Counted from the stretch's first letter, positions 34,145 through 43,686 are shown. The stretch: 64,000 nucleotides of DNA from Methylobacterium sp. UNC378MF (GCF_900103195.1 NZ_FMWU01000015.1:1-64000), one strand, 5' to 3'. Notes: generated from the letters alone by a model not told the origin. Program-made: numbers and translations.

Positions 34145-35071
34145 ATGAGCCTCCCACCCGACACGGCGGCGCTCGCCGCCGCGGCCCTGCCCCCCGACGC
34201 GCCGGTGGCGGTCCCCTCTCCCACCCGCCTGATCCTGCGGCGTGGCCTGCGCCACACTGGCTTCCTGATCGGGGCCGGGATTCTCGGGCTGATCGTGCTG
34301 GCGGCGCTCGCCGCCCCGCTCATCGCGCCGCACGACCCCTACGCGCAGGACGTGTCCCGCCGCCTGATCCCGCCGGTCTGGCAGGCCAAGGGCACCTGGG
34401 AGCACGTGCTCGGCACCGACAAGCTCGGCCGCGACTACCTGAGCCGCCTCCTCTACGGCGGCCAGATCTCGCTGCTGATCGGGATCTCGGCGGCGCTGAT
34501 CTCCGGGCTCATCGGCACGGTGCTGGGGCTCTGCGCCGGCTATTTCGGCGGCTGGGTCGATTCGGTGGTGAGCTATATCGTGACCACGCGGCTCGCCATG
34601 CCGGTGGTGCTGGTGGCGCTCGCCATGGCGGCCCTGGTCGGCGGCTCGCTCAAGGTGGTGGTGCTGGTGCTGGGCTTCCTGCTCTGGGACCGCTTCGCCG
34701 TGGTCACCCGGGCCGCGACCCAGCAGATCCGCAACCAGGATTTCGTCTCGGCCGCCCGCGCCGCGGGGCTCACGGACCTGCGGATCATCCGCCAGGAGAT
34801 CCTGCCCAACATCATGAACGCGCTGATCGTCGTGGCGACCCTGGAGATGGCCCACGCGATCCTGCTGGAGGCCGCCCTGTCGTTCCTCGGCCTCGGCGTG
34901 CAGCCGCCCCTGCCCTCCTGGGGCCTGATGATCGCCGAGGGCAAGCAGTACATGTTCTTCCAGCCCTGGGTGATCACCATCCCGGGCGTGGCGCTCCTCC
35001 TGCTCGTGCTGGCGATCAACCTCCTGGGCGACGGCCTGCGCGACATCACCGCCCCCGAGGCGCGCAACTGA
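34145..35071 (+). CDS. Peptide ABC transporter permease (DppC type)
   Basis: A 308-residue permease with a ~35-residue cytoplasmic N-terminus and six spans. It has the DppC marks HVLGTDKLGRDYLSRLLYGG, AARAAGLTDLRIIRQEILPN (EAA loop) and AALSFLGLGVQPPLPSWG. It starts 13 bp after the DppB-type gene with GAGGAG upstream, so the two are translated from one message. Confidence 0.93.
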   Translation: MSLPPDTAALAAAALPPDAPVAVPSPTRLILRRGLRHTGFLIGAGILGLIVLAALAAPLIAPHDPYAQDVSRRLIPPVWQAKGTWEHVLGTDKLGRDYLSRLLYGGQISLLIGISAALISGLIGTVLGLCAGYFGGWVDSVVSYIVTTRLAMPVVLVALAMAALVGGSLKVVVLVLGFLLWDRFAVVTRAATQQIRNQDFVSAARAAGLTDLRIIRQEILPNIMNALIVVATLEMAHAILLEAALSFLGLGVQPPLPSWGLMIAEGKQYMFFQPWVITIPGVALLLLVLAINLLGDGLRDITAPEARN

Positions 35072-35112
35072 CGCCTCCGTCAGGCCGGGGCGCAGCCGGT
35101 ACGTTAACGAAA

Positions 35113-35128
35113 TGTTTCACGGGAAACA
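35113..35128. promoter_or_regulatory. parS-like ParB-binding site
   Basis: TGTTTCACGGGAAACA is one base from the parS consensus and is the exact reverse complement of the site at 7041. It starts one base into an in-frame ATG (35112), so it encodes FHGKH if that start is used, the classic way parS sites overlap gene starts near alphaproteobacterial origins. Confidence 0.65.
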
Positions 35129-35132
35129 CACC

Positions 35133-36554
35133 ATGACGCGAGACGCCGCCATCGCGCGCGCCACGGAGGCCTTCGATTCGGGCGCGTTCCTCGCGCTCCT
35201 GCGGGAGGCGGTGGCGATGCCCACCGAGAGCCAAGCCCCCGGCCAGGAGGCGGCGCTCCGCGCCTATCTCGACGCCTTCATCGCGCCGCTCGTCGCCCGC
35301 CTCGACTTCGAGACCCCGAAGATCTTCTCGAACCCCGACGGGGTGCACGGTCCCTTCCTGATCGCCGAGCGGCACGAGGGCGCGGATCTGCCGACCGTGC
35401 TGATCTACGGCCACGGCGACACGGTGCGGGGCTACCCCGAGCAGTGGCGGGAAGGGCTCGGGCCCTGGGAAATCGTGGTCGAGGGCGACCGCTGGTACGG
35501 GCGCGGCACCGCCGACAACAAGGGCCAGCACGTTCTCAACCTCGCCGCCCTGGAGCAGGTGATCGCGGCCCGCGACGGTCGTCTCGGCTTCAACGTGAAG
35601 CTCCTGATCGAGATGGGCGAGGAATCGGGCTCCCCGGGCCTGCGGCCGTTCTGCCGGGAGCAGGCGGAGGCCCTGCGCTCCGACGTGCTGATCGCCTCGG
35701 ACGGGCCGCGCCTCAACGGCGAGCGCCCGACCCTCTTCCTGGGCTCCCGCGGCGCCTACAATTTCGAGCTGAGCCTGAACCTTCGGGAGGGCCCGCACCA
35801 TTCCGGCAACTGGGGCGGCCTGCTGCGCAACCCCGGCACGGTGCTGGCCTCGGCCATCGCCTCGATGGTCGATGCCCGCGGCAGCATCCTGGTGGACGCC
35901 TTACGGCCGCCGCCGATTCCCGAGGGCGTGCGCACGGCGCTCGCCGACATCCGCGTCGGCGAGGACCCGACCGCGCCCAAGATCGATGCCGACTGGGGCG
36001 AGCCGGGCCTGAGTCCGGCCGAGCGGGTCTTCGCCTGGAACACGCTGGAGGTGCTGGCCTTCAAGACCGGCGATCCGGACGGGCCGCTCAACGCCGTGCC
36101 GCCCCACGCCAAGGCGACCCTGCAGCTGCGCTTCGTGGTCGGCACCGACTGGCAGAACCTCATCCAGAACGTGCGCGCCCATCTCGACGCGCACGGCTTC
36201 CCGATGATCGAGGTCCGGCCGGCCCGCGCCGCGGAGGTGTTCCAGGCGACACGTCTCCCCGTGGAGGATCCCTGGGTCGAGTGGGCGCTCCAGTCGATCG
36301 AGGCGAGCTCCGGCAAGAAGCCGGCGCTGCTGCCCAATCTCGGCGGCTCGCTGCCGAACGACGCCTTCTCGGAGATCTTGGGCCTGCCCACCCTCTGGGT
36401 GCCGCATTCCTACCCGGCCTGCCGCCAGCACGGACCCGACGAGCACATGCTCGCCTCCGGCACCCGCGAGGGGATGGCGATCATGGCGGGCCTGTTCTGG
36501 GATCTGGGCCGAGACGGACCCGACATCCTCCGCCGCCGCAACGCGAGGGCCTGA
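35133..36554 (+). CDS. M20-family metallopeptidase
   Basis: A 473-residue peptidase. Metal motifs: LIYGHGDTV, GRGTADNKGQH and LIEMGEESGSPGL (catalytic Glu followed by metal Glu). A dimerisation domain (~190-360) follows, and a final metal His lies near ACRQHGPDEHM. It hydrolyses dipeptides or acyl-amino acids in the cytosol, and its place between permease and ATPase genes implies it cleaves what the transporter imports. ATG 35133 has GGGA at a fair distance and leaves the parS-like site untranslated; ATG 35112 would add seven residues. Confidence 0.9.
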   Translation: MTRDAAIARATEAFDSGAFLALLREAVAMPTESQAPGQEAALRAYLDAFIAPLVARLDFETPKIFSNPDGVHGPFLIAERHEGADLPTVLIYGHGDTVRGYPEQWREGLGPWEIVVEGDRWYGRGTADNKGQHVLNLAALEQVIAARDGRLGFNVKLLIEMGEESGSPGLRPFCREQAEALRSDVLIASDGPRLNGERPTLFLGSRGAYNFELSLNLREGPHHSGNWGGLLRNPGTVLASAIASMVDARGSILVDALRPPPIPEGVRTALADIRVGEDPTAPKIDADWGEPGLSPAERVFAWNTLEVLAFKTGDPDGPLNAVPPHAKATLQLRFVVGTDWQNLIQNVRAHLDAHGFPMIEVRPARAAEVFQATRLPVEDPWVEWALQSIEASSGKKPALLPNLGGSLPNDAFSEILGLPTLWVPHSYPACRQHGPDEHMLASGTREGMAIMAGLFWDLGRDGPDILRRRNARA

Positions 36555-36558
36555 CACC

Positions 36559-38163
36559 ATGAGCGAGCCGGTCGTCCGCATCCGCGATCTGACGATCGCG
36601 CTCCCCAAGGGCGCCGACCGCCCGCACGCGGTCGAGGGCCTGAACCTCGACCTCGAGGCCGGGAAGATCCTGTGCGTGGTCGGGGAGTCGGGCTCGGGCA
36701 AGTCGATGAGCGCCTACGCGCTGACCGGCCTCCTGCCCCGGGCCCTGAAACCGACGGCCGGCACGATCCTGTTCGAAGGGCGCGACCTCCTGACCCTCGA
36801 CGAGCCCGCGTGGCGGTCGCTGCGGGGCCGGCGCATCGCCATGGTGTTCCAGGAGCCGATGACGGCGCTGAACCCGGTGATGCGGATCGGCGACCAGATC
36901 GCCGAGATGTTCGAGGCGCACAACCTGCTCACCCGCAGCGAGCGCTGGGCCCGGGCGGTCGCGCTCGCTACCGAGGTCGGCCTGCCGAACCCCGATGAGG
37001 CGGTGCGGGCCTACCCGCACCAGCTCTCCGGTGGCCAGCGGCAGCGGGCGATGATCGCCATGGCGCTGGCGCTGGAGCCCTCGGTGCTGGTCGCCGACGA
37101 GCCGACCACGGCGCTCGACGTCACCACCCAGGCCCAGATCCTCCGGCTGATCCGCGACCTGCAGCAGAAGCGCGGGATGAGCGTCCTGTTCATCACCCAC
37201 GATTTCGGCGTGGTGGCGGAGATCGCCGACCACGTGGCGGTGCTCCAGCGCGGGCGGCTGGTGGAATCCGGCACGGCCGAAGCGGTGCTGCGGAACCCGC
37301 AGGCGCCCTACACGAAGGCGCTGCTCGCCGCCGTCCCGAGTCTCACGCCGCCGCCGCGTCCGCCCGTGGAGACGGCCCCGGTCGCCCTCTCGGTGACCGG
37401 GCTGTCCAAGACCTATTCCGGACGCTCAGGCCTGTTCGGCAAGCCGCGGGTCGTGGCGGCGGTCAAGGAGGTCTCGTTCGACGTCCGCCGCGGCGAGACC
37501 CTGGGGATCGTGGGCGAATCCGGCTCGGGCAAGTCGACCACGGCCCGGCTCGCGATCCGCCTGATCGAGCCCGACGGCGGCACGGTCCGGCTGGGCGACC
37601 TCGACTACACGGCCCTCGGGAAGGCCGAGCTGCGCGACAAGCGCAGCCGCATCCAGATGATCTTCCAGGACCCGTTCGCGTCGCTGAACCCGCGGCGCAC
37701 CGTGGAGCAGATCATCACGGCGGGCCCGATCGCCCACGGGGTTCCGGCCGCCGAGGCGCGGGAACGGGCCCGGAGCCTTCTCGACCTCGTCGGCCTCGAT
37801 CCCAAGGCCGCCGCCCGCTACCCGAACGCCTTCTCAGGCGGCCAGCGCCAGCGCATCGGCATCGCCCGGGCGCTCGCCATGGAGCCGGACGTATTGGTCG
37901 CCGACGAGGCGGTCTCGGCGCTCGACGTCTCGGTCCAGCGGCAGGTGCTCGACCTTCTGGAGGATCTGAAGCAGCGCCTGTCGCTGGCCATGCTGTTCAT
38001 CACCCACGACCTGCGGGTGGCCGCCACGATCTGCGACCGGATCGCCGTGATGCACCGTGGCGCCATCGTGGAGATGCGGGGCACCGCGGACCTGTTCGCC
38101 GCGCCGCAGCACGCCTACACCCGCAGCCTGCTGGCAGCCGTGCCGGGTGCTCGCGCATCCTGA
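36559..38163 (+). CDS. Fused peptide ABC transporter ATP-binding protein (DppD-DppF type)
   Basis: A 534-residue protein with two complete ABC ATPases in one chain. The first (~1-255) has Walker A GESGSGKS, signature LSGGQRQR and Walker [10 protein letters not shown]. The second (~275-530) has [17 protein letters not shown] and [10 protein letters not shown] ~25-residue Pro-rich linker joins them. It powers the transporter encoded upstream, replacing separate D and F subunits. It starts 4 bp after the peptidase stop, completing the operon. Confidence 0.95.
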   Translation: MSEPVVRIRDLTIALPKGADRPHAVEGLNLDLEAGKILCVVGESGSGKSMSAYALTGLLPRALKPTAGTILFEGRDLLTLDEPAWRSLRGRRIAMVFQEPMTALNPVMRIGDQIAEMFEAHNLLTRSERWARAVALATEVGLPNPDEAVRAYPHQLSGGQRQRAMIAMALALEPSVLVADEPTTALDVTTQAQILRLIRDLQQKRGMSVLFITHDFGVVAEIADHVAVLQRGRLVESGTAEAVLRNPQAPYTKALLAAVPSLTPPPRPPVETAPVALSVTGLSKTYSGRSGLFGKPRVVAAVKEVSFDVRRGETLGIVGESGSGKSTTARLAIRLIEPDGGTVRLGDLDYTALGKAELRDKRSRIQMIFQDPFASLNPRRTVEQIITAGPIAHGVPAAEARERARSLLDLVGLDPKAAARYPNAFSGGQRQRIGIARALAMEPDVLVADEAVSALDVSVQRQVLDLLEDLKQRLSLAMLFITHDLRVAATICDRIAVMHRGAIVEMRGTADLFAAPQHAYTRSLLAAVPGARAS

Positions 38164-38350
38164 GCCGCACCGGCCCTGAACGGGCCAATCTGGGACGCAG
38201 AGACAAGTTTTTTGGACGGGACCGCCCTGTCGGGATCCTGCAAGTTCAGTAGGATAGCGCCGTTGTCGAGGGTGGAGCACCCCGGCGGATCCACGGCTGC
38301 ACCCGCTATCCGTCCCTGCTCGCGCCTCGAACGGGACAGGGTTATCGAGC

Positions 38351-38713
38351 GTGTCGATCTCAGACAAGACCGACGACATCCGGCCGAACCGCAAGCGCAG
38401 CGAGACAGACTTGCCGCCGGCGCTCCGCCGCGGGCGCGAACACCGGATCGTGCGCTGGATCGGTGCCGCCAACCACAAAGCACCGAAACATGCAGGAGAG
38501 CCCGCGGAGGAACCTGCATCCGCGTCTCCGGAGACCCGTGTGATCAAGCTGAGCTGGGCCGACACGTTCGGCCGTCCGGGCCGCACTGAACGCGGCCGGT
38601 CGGCACCGGGCTCCGCGCAGGTGTTGCCGTTCCAGTCTCGCAAGGGCGAGACCGTGCCGCGATCGGCCCTGCGCCGCGCGGCCGATCAGCCGCCGGTGCC
38701 CGTCCTGCGCTGA
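38351..38713 (+). CDS. Hypothetical basic protein
   Basis: A 120-residue protein with no recognised domain and a GTG start. It is basic and probably disordered, with VIKLSWADTFGRPGR as its most structured-looking part. It overlaps the convergent MucR gene by 28 bp, which argues mildly against it. The preceding ~185 bp are non-coding. Confidence 0.4.
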   Translation: MSISDKTDDIRPNRKRSETDLPPALRRGREHRIVRWIGAANHKAPKHAGEPAEEPASASPETRVIKLSWADTFGRPGRTERGRSAPGSAQVLPFQSRKGETVPRSALRRAADQPPVPVLR

Positions 38714-39150
38714 TCGACGCGTCCTCCGGGCACGCCGAGGCCGATCGCCTTCGCGAGGGCGGAGCGCTGCGCGGCGTAGCCCGGCGCGGTCATCGGGTAA
38801 TCGTCTGGCAGGCCGTAGCGCTCGCGGTACCGATCCGGCGTGAGCCCGTGGGCGGTGAGGTGGCGCTTCAGGGTCTTGTAGGTTCGGCCGTCGATGAAGC
38901 TGACGATCCCGTCCTCCTGGACCGATTTGCGGATCTGGGCCGGTGTCGGCCGCTCCACGGCCGGCTCGGCGGCAGCCACCGGCTGCCCATCGAGGGTGGC
39001 CAGGGCTCCGTGCACGCTCGCCATCAGCTCGGGCAGCGCTGTCGGCGGAACGGAATTGTTCGAGACATAGGCGGCGACGATCTCGCCAACCAGCGTGACC
39101 AACCTGAGGCCGTTCTCGGGATTCTTTTCGGGCACAGCGTGAGTCCACAT
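38686..39150 (-). CDS. MucR/Ros-family transcriptional regulator lacking zinc-ligand cysteines
   Basis: A 154-residue protein. Residues ~15-50 form the oligomerisation region (LVGEIVAAYVSNNSVPPTAL). The DNA-binding region reads DGRTYKTLKRHLTAHGLTPD, then RYGLPDDYPMTAPGYAAQRS, the strongly conserved MucR C-terminus. In canonical Ros/MucR a CxxC pair precedes the KxLKRH helix; here that position reads VSFIDGRTYK and the protein has no Cys at all. Related Mesorhizobium proteins are known to bind DNA without zinc. It is likely a global, AT-rich-DNA-binding regulator of surface and symbiosis-type traits. Confidence 0.9.
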   Translation of the reverse strand: MWTHAVPEKNPENGLRLVTLVGEIVAAYVSNNSVPPTALPELMASVHGALATLDGQPVAAAEPAVERPTPAQIRKSVQEDGIVSFIDGRTYKTLKRHLTAHGLTPDRYRERYGLPDDYPMTAPGYAAQRSALAKAIGLGVPGGRVDQRRTGTGG

Positions 39151-39360
39151 AAAGCTTTCGACAACGATGCCTGCGGTTCCAAAGCAAAAACCGCGTATGT
39201 GTCAAGACGGTCTTGACAGCTGGTCGATCATCCAAAGCGCTTTTCGGTGCGGAAGGGCCCGATCGCCGTCGCGAAAGGCTCCGGTCACCTGCACAAAGGT
39301 GCCAATTCGATGTCGGTTACAGGGCTCGAAAGAAAGCGCGGCGGGAAATACCGCGCGGCG

Positions 39361-40449
39361 TCACCCGATCCCGAGGGCGCGGATCAGCGTGAGGCTGAGG
39401 GCGATCAGGACCGCGAGGGAGGCGGTGACCGCCAGGGTGACCCGGCCGCCGACCCGGGCGAGAACCCGGACATCGACCCCGAGGCCGAGGGCGGCCATGG
39501 ATAGGACCGTGAGCACGCCGGCGAGCTGGGTCAGCGGCTTCACCGCCTGATCCGGGACGAGGCCCAGGGAGCGCAGGGTGGCCAGCGCCAGGAAGCCGAG
39601 AATGAACCAGGGCACGAGCTTGGTGAGCCCCGGACGGGCGGGGGCCGTCGGCGCTCCCGCCGCCTGCGGAAGCCGCGGGGCGATCAGCGAGAACACCACC
39701 ACGACGGGGCCGAGCATCAGCACGCGCACCAGCTTGACCAGGGTGCCGACCTGGGTCGACAGCAGGCTCACCGGCACGGTCGCGGCCAGCACCTGCGGCA
39801 CCGCGTAGACGGTGAGCCCCGCCAGAACCCCGTACTGGTTGTCGCTCAACCCGGCGAAGGGCACGAACAGCGGCAGCCCGAGCACCATCAGCACGCCGAG
39901 GACGGCGGTGAACGCGATGGCGGCGGCAATGTCCTTCGCCTCCGCGCCGATCACCGGCGCCACCGCCGCGATCGCCGAGTTGCCGCAGATCGCGTTGCCG
40001 CAGGCCACCAGAATCGCCATCCGGGCCGGAAGCCCGAGCGCCCGGCAGATCGCCACGCTGGCGGCGATGCCGAGCACCACAGTCCCGACGATGCCGGCCA
40101 GCAGCGCCGGGCCGGAGGCGAGGATCGCCCCGAGGCTGAGGGAGGCGCCGAGCAGCACGACGGCGACTTCGAGGAGCTGCTTGGCCGAGAAGGCGACGCC
40201 GGTGCGGAACCGCGCCGGGGGTGTCCAGGCGGTCCGCACCGCGATGCCGATCAGGATCGCCAGGACCAGGGCCTCGATATAGGGGTGGCCGGCGACCCGC
40301 TCCTCCAACGCCTGCGCGGCCATCGCGACGGCGGTGATCACCGCGCACAGGCCGATTCCGGGCAGGACCGAGGCGGCCGTATCCGATCGGCCGCCCCGCT
40401 CGCGGCGCAGCGGCGTCGGGGCCGTCTTGGAAGAGGCTTCAAGGCTCAC
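39361..40449 (-). CDS. YeiH/UPF0324-type putative sulfate exporter
   Basis: A 362-residue membrane protein with about ten spans. Family marks: GHPYIEALVLAILIG, FSAKQLLEVAVVLLGASLSL, LVACGNAICGNSAIAAVAPV and AALGLGVDVRVLA. The family is annotated as sulfate exporters on limited evidence. GTG 40449 has GGAG nine bases upstream; an in-frame ATG at 40506 has no ribosome site. An AT-rich tract follows the ATG upstream and probably contains the promoter. Confidence 0.88.
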   Translation of the reverse strand: MSLEASSKTAPTPLRRERGGRSDTAASVLPGIGLCAVITAVAMAAQALEERVAGHPYIEALVLAILIGIAVRTAWTPPARFRTGVAFSAKQLLEVAVVLLGASLSLGAILASGPALLAGIVGTVVLGIAASVAICRALGLPARMAILVACGNAICGNSAIAAVAPVIGAEAKDIAAAIAFTAVLGVLMVLGLPLFVPFAGLSDNQYGVLAGLTVYAVPQVLAATVPVSLLSTQVGTLVKLVRVLMLGPVVVVFSLIAPRLPQAAGAPTAPARPGLTKLVPWFILGFLALATLRSLGLVPDQAVKPLTQLAGVLTVLSMAALGLGVDVRVLARVGGRVTLAVTASLAVLIALSLTLIRALGIG

Positions 40450-40668
40450 AGGATTGGGCTCCGAAGGTCGGCGACGGAGCCTATAGGAAGAAAACGGTTG
40501 CCGCATCCGAACGAAAGAGAAATTGATTCTCTATTCGAGCGATAGATGAGAAGAAACGTCTTCACTCGCGTCGGGTTGCGGCGGTCCGGCCCGCGCACCA
40601 AGGGCCGGCGGATTGCGCCGCTCCGGCGTGGACGAGGGCTGGTGGGTGCGCAGCCCGCCTACCGACCC

Positions 40669-41592
40669 TCAGGCCTGCATGCCCCAGCGCTGGACGGTGC
40701 GCCGCTCGACCGTCTGGAAGATCACGTTCTCGACCACGAGACCGATCAGGATGACGGTGAGCAGCCCGGCGAACACGTTCGGGATGTCGAGCATGTTCTT
40801 GTTCTCGAAGATGAACCAGCCGAGTCCTCCCGCCCCGGACGACACGCCGAAGACCAGCTCGGCGGCGATCAGGGTGCGCCACGCGAACGCCCAGCCGACC
40901 TTCAGGCCGGTGAGGATCGCGGGAAAGGCCGCCGGGATCAGGATCTTGCCGATCAGCCGCGGTCCCGACAGCCCATAATTGCGCCCGACCATCTTCAGCG
41001 TCCGGCTCACCGACAGGAAGCCCGAATGGGTGTTCAGCGCGATCGCCCAGGTCACCGAGTGGACGAGGACGAAGATCAGGCTGCCGTTCCCCAGGCCGAA
41101 CCAGATCAGCGCCAGGGGCAGCAGCGCGATCGCCGGCAGCGGGTTGAACATCGACGTCAGCGTCTCGAGCAGGTCGGTCCCGATCCGCGACGCGATGGCG
41201 ACGCCGGTGAGCACGGTCGCCAGGGCGACGCCGGCGGCGTAGCCCATGAGCAGCACCTTCAGCGAACTCCAGGCCCGGGCCGGCAGCGTGCCGTCGGCGA
41301 TGCCCCGGAAGAAGGCCTCCACCGTCGCCGAGAAAGTCGGGAACAGGAGGTCGTTGTCGAGGTAGCGCCCGTAAGCCTCCCAGATTCCGGCCAGGAGGAC
41401 GAGGATCACGATCTTGCGCAGCCAAGCCTGGTTGTAGAGCCGCTCAGGGATCGACAGCGGCTTCTCCACCACGGCGGCGCCGTGGGCATGGCCGGTCTCG
41501 CGCACGATCTCGGGGCGGCTGACCTGCCCATGCGACAGGCGCAGCGCGGTGCCGGACAGCGGGGTGTCAGTCAGGGCTTGCGCGCTAGACAT
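40669..41592 (-). CDS. ABC transporter permease, nitrate/taurine/sulfonate type
   Basis: A 307-residue permease of the SsuC/TauC/NrtB class with six spans in a BPD domain. Typical pieces: ARAWSSLKVLLMGYAAGVAL, FNPLPAIALLPLALIWFGLG and AFPAILTGLKVGWAFAWRTL (EAA loop). It has a ~70-residue cytoplasmic N-terminus. It overlaps the upstream ATPase gene by 8 bp. No periplasmic binding protein gene is adjacent, so the solute is unknown. Confidence 0.92.
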   Translation of the reverse strand: MSSAQALTDTPLSGTALRLSHGQVSRPEIVRETGHAHGAAVVEKPLSIPERLYNQAWLRKIVILVLLAGIWEAYGRYLDNDLLFPTFSATVEAFFRGIADGTLPARAWSSLKVLLMGYAAGVALATVLTGVAIASRIGTDLLETLTSMFNPLPAIALLPLALIWFGLGNGSLIFVLVHSVTWAIALNTHSGFLSVSRTLKMVGRNYGLSGPRLIGKILIPAAFPAILTGLKVGWAFAWRTLIAAELVFGVSSGAGGLGWFIFENKNMLDIPNVFAGLLTVILIGLVVENVIFQTVERRTVQRWGMQA

Positions 41593-42355
41593 TCTCCGCC
41601 TCCTGGATCTCTTCCGAGAACAGCATGTGCTGGATCCGGCCCTCGAGTTGCAGCGCGGCCTCCGGCGATGCAGCACTGTTGAGTTCTGCCTTGACCTCGC
41701 CCGGATGGGGCGAGAGCAGGAGGATGCGCGAGCCGACCTTGATCGCCTCGGGGATCGAGTGGGTGACGAACAGCACGGTGAAGCGCGTGCCCTCCCACAG
41801 CATCAACAACTCGTCCTGCATGCGCCGCCGGGTGAGCGCGTCCAGCGCCGCGAAGGGCTCGTCCATCAGCAGGATGTCGGGCTCCATCGCCATGCCGCGG
41901 GCGATGGCGACGCGCTGCTTCATGCCGCCCGACAGGGTGTGGGGATAGCTGTCGGCGAATTTCGTCAGGTTGACCTTGTCGATGTAGAGGTTCGCCCGCT
42001 CCAGGGCCTCGCGGCCCTTGAGCCGGCCCGAGGCCTCGAGGGCGAAGACCACGTTCTGCCGGACGGTCTTCCACGGCAGGAGCTGGTCGAATTCCTGGAA
42101 CACCATCATCCGGTCGGGGCCGGGTTCGGTGACCGGGCGCCCCTTCAGGCGGATCTCGCCCTCGGTCGGCGCCATGTAGCCGCCCACCGCCTTGAGCAGG
42201 GTCGACTTCCCGCAGCCGGACGGCCCGAGCAGGACGAAGCGGTCCCCGGGCCAGACTCGGAAGCTCACCCGATAGGTGGCCGTGACGAGGTGCTCGGGCG
42301 TCTTGTAGCGGAGCGTGACGCCGTCGACCTCCAGCAGAGGCTGACCCGTGTCCAT
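41585..42355 (-). CDS. ABC transporter ATP-binding protein, nitrate/taurine/sulfonate type
   Basis: A 256-residue ATPase. Walker A GPSGCGKSTLLKA, Q-loop VFQEFDQLLPWKTV, signature LSGGMKQRVAIARG, Walker B ILLMDEPFAALD and the switch His in FVTHSIPEA. It is an SsuB/TauB-like subunit. ATG 42355 fits the family; upstream residues are Arg/Pro noise. It is the first gene of the pair with the permease. Confidence 0.92.
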   Translation of the reverse strand: MDTGQPLLEVDGVTLRYKTPEHLVTATYRVSFRVWPGDRFVLLGPSGCGKSTLLKAVGGYMAPTEGEIRLKGRPVTEPGPDRMMVFQEFDQLLPWKTVRQNVVFALEASGRLKGREALERANLYIDKVNLTKFADSYPHTLSGGMKQRVAIARGMAMEPDILLMDEPFAALDALTRRRMQDELLMLWEGTRFTVLFVTHSIPEAIKVGSRILLLSPHPGEVKAELNSAASPEAALQLEGRIQHMLFSEEIQEAENV

Positions 42356-42512
42356 CCATCCTCCCTGGCGCCGCGGCTTGGGCCGCGTTTCGCTGAGCGC
42401 CGGAGATGGTCCAGCCCTCACGGGAAAGTGTATCGGTCAGTCGAAGAGGCTGTAAAGCTCGATATTTTGTATGCGATAGGACCGGAGTCCTGGTGAACCG
42501 GTCCCGGCGGGT

Positions 42513-43652
42513 TCAGGCCGGGTACCACCACGCCCCGCGCAGCACCACGCCTTCGGCGGTGATCCGCTGGGCGCCCGTCATGTGCTCGCCGCGCGTGTCG
42601 ACGTAGTCGAAGGCGCCGTCCCGGACCGCCAGCACGGTGGCGTCGCCGAGCGCCCCGACCTTCAGGGTCCCATACTCCATCCGCTTCAGCGCCACGGCGG
42701 CGTTCACCGTTGAGGCGGCGATCACGTCGGTGAGGCTCATGCCGAGGCAGAGCATCTTCGACATGGTGGTGACCTGGTCGAAGGCCGGCCCCTCGATGCA
42801 GAGCTGGTGCACGTCCGACGAGATCGTGTCGGGCAGGAAGCCCCCCGCCAGCATGGCCCGCGCGGTTCTGAAGGCGAACGAGCCCTTGCCGTGGCCGATG
42901 TCGAAGATCACGCCCCGCGCCCGCGCCTCGCGGAGCGCCGGCTTGACGGCGCCCTGCGCGGTCACTGGGGAATTGGGGAACGGCCGGAACGCGTGGGTCA
43001 GCACGTCGCCGGGCCGCAGCATGGCCAGCACCTGCTCGTAGCTCGGCGGCGGCTCGTCGATATGGGCCATCAGCGGCAGGCCGGTCTCCTCGGCGACCTG
43101 CAGGGCGATGTCCAGCGGCGCGGTGCCCTGGTCGCCCGAGGCGTGGCGCCCGACCCGGACCTTGATGCCGACGATCACGTCCCGGTTGGCGTCGGCGACC
43201 TCGACCGCTTCACGCGGTGCCATGAGCCGCGGGTCCTCGCTCTCGCCGACCATGATTGTCTTCGAGAAGCCGAAGATGCCCGCAAAGGACACGTGCAGGT
43301 AGGCGAGGATCCGCGCCTGGGACCGCTCGATCACGTGACTGCGGAAGCCCGCGAAATTGCCGGGGCCGGCGCTGCCGGTATCGACCGAGGTGGTCACCCC
43401 CGAGGTCCGGCAGAATTCGTCGGCGTCGATGCCCAGCGAGGTGCCGCCCCAGTAGACGTGGGTGTGCAGGTCGATCAGGCCGGGGGTCACGATGGCGCCG
43501 GCCATGTCCCGAACCTGCGTGCCCGGGCCGGCCGGCAGGTCGCGGCCGAAGCCCGAGACGCGGCCATCCGCGAAGGCGACGTCACAGATCCCGTCATGGT
43601 TCTGCGATGGGTCGATGACCCGCGCGCCCTTCAGGATGAGGTCGTGCTGCAC
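42513..43652 (-). CDS. Amidohydrolase/deacetylase-family metallohydrolase
   Basis: A 379-residue dihydroorotase-like amidohydrolase. Metal motifs: VTPGLIDLHTHVYWGG (HxH), IVGIKVRVGRHASGD (a candidate carboxylated lysine), PLMAHIDEPPP, DIGHGKG and SSDVHQLCIEG. It begins DLILKGARVIDPSQNHDG. It hydrolyses a cyclic or acylated amide; the substrate is unknown. It lies ~130 bp from the peptide-transport operon and ~160 bp from the SsuBC-like pair, all on the same strand, so its substrate could be imported by either. Confidence 0.9.
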   Translation of the reverse strand: MQHDLILKGARVIDPSQNHDGICDVAFADGRVSGFGRDLPAGPGTQVRDMAGAIVTPGLIDLHTHVYWGGTSLGIDADEFCRTSGVTTSVDTGSAGPGNFAGFRSHVIERSQARILAYLHVSFAGIFGFSKTIMVGESEDPRLMAPREAVEVADANRDVIVGIKVRVGRHASGDQGTAPLDIALQVAEETGLPLMAHIDEPPPSYEQVLAMLRPGDVLTHAFRPFPNSPVTAQGAVKPALREARARGVIFDIGHGKGSFAFRTARAMLAGGFLPDTISSDVHQLCIEGPAFDQVTTMSKMLCLGMSLTDVIAASTVNAAVALKRMEYGTLKVGALGDATVLAVRDGAFDYVDTRGEHMTGAQRITAEGVVLRGAWWYPA

Positions 43653-43686
43653 GAGAGGCTCCGGATGTTGGTCGCGGGAATCCGAC

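Noticed and set aside
38200..38275. Partial resemblance to the 5' side of the 28.2-kb sRNA (GACCGCCCTGTCGGG, then AGGATAGCG)
   Set aside because: The CCTCCCT core and a terminator are missing, so it is not another sRNA copy; the shared words may reflect a common promoter or chance.
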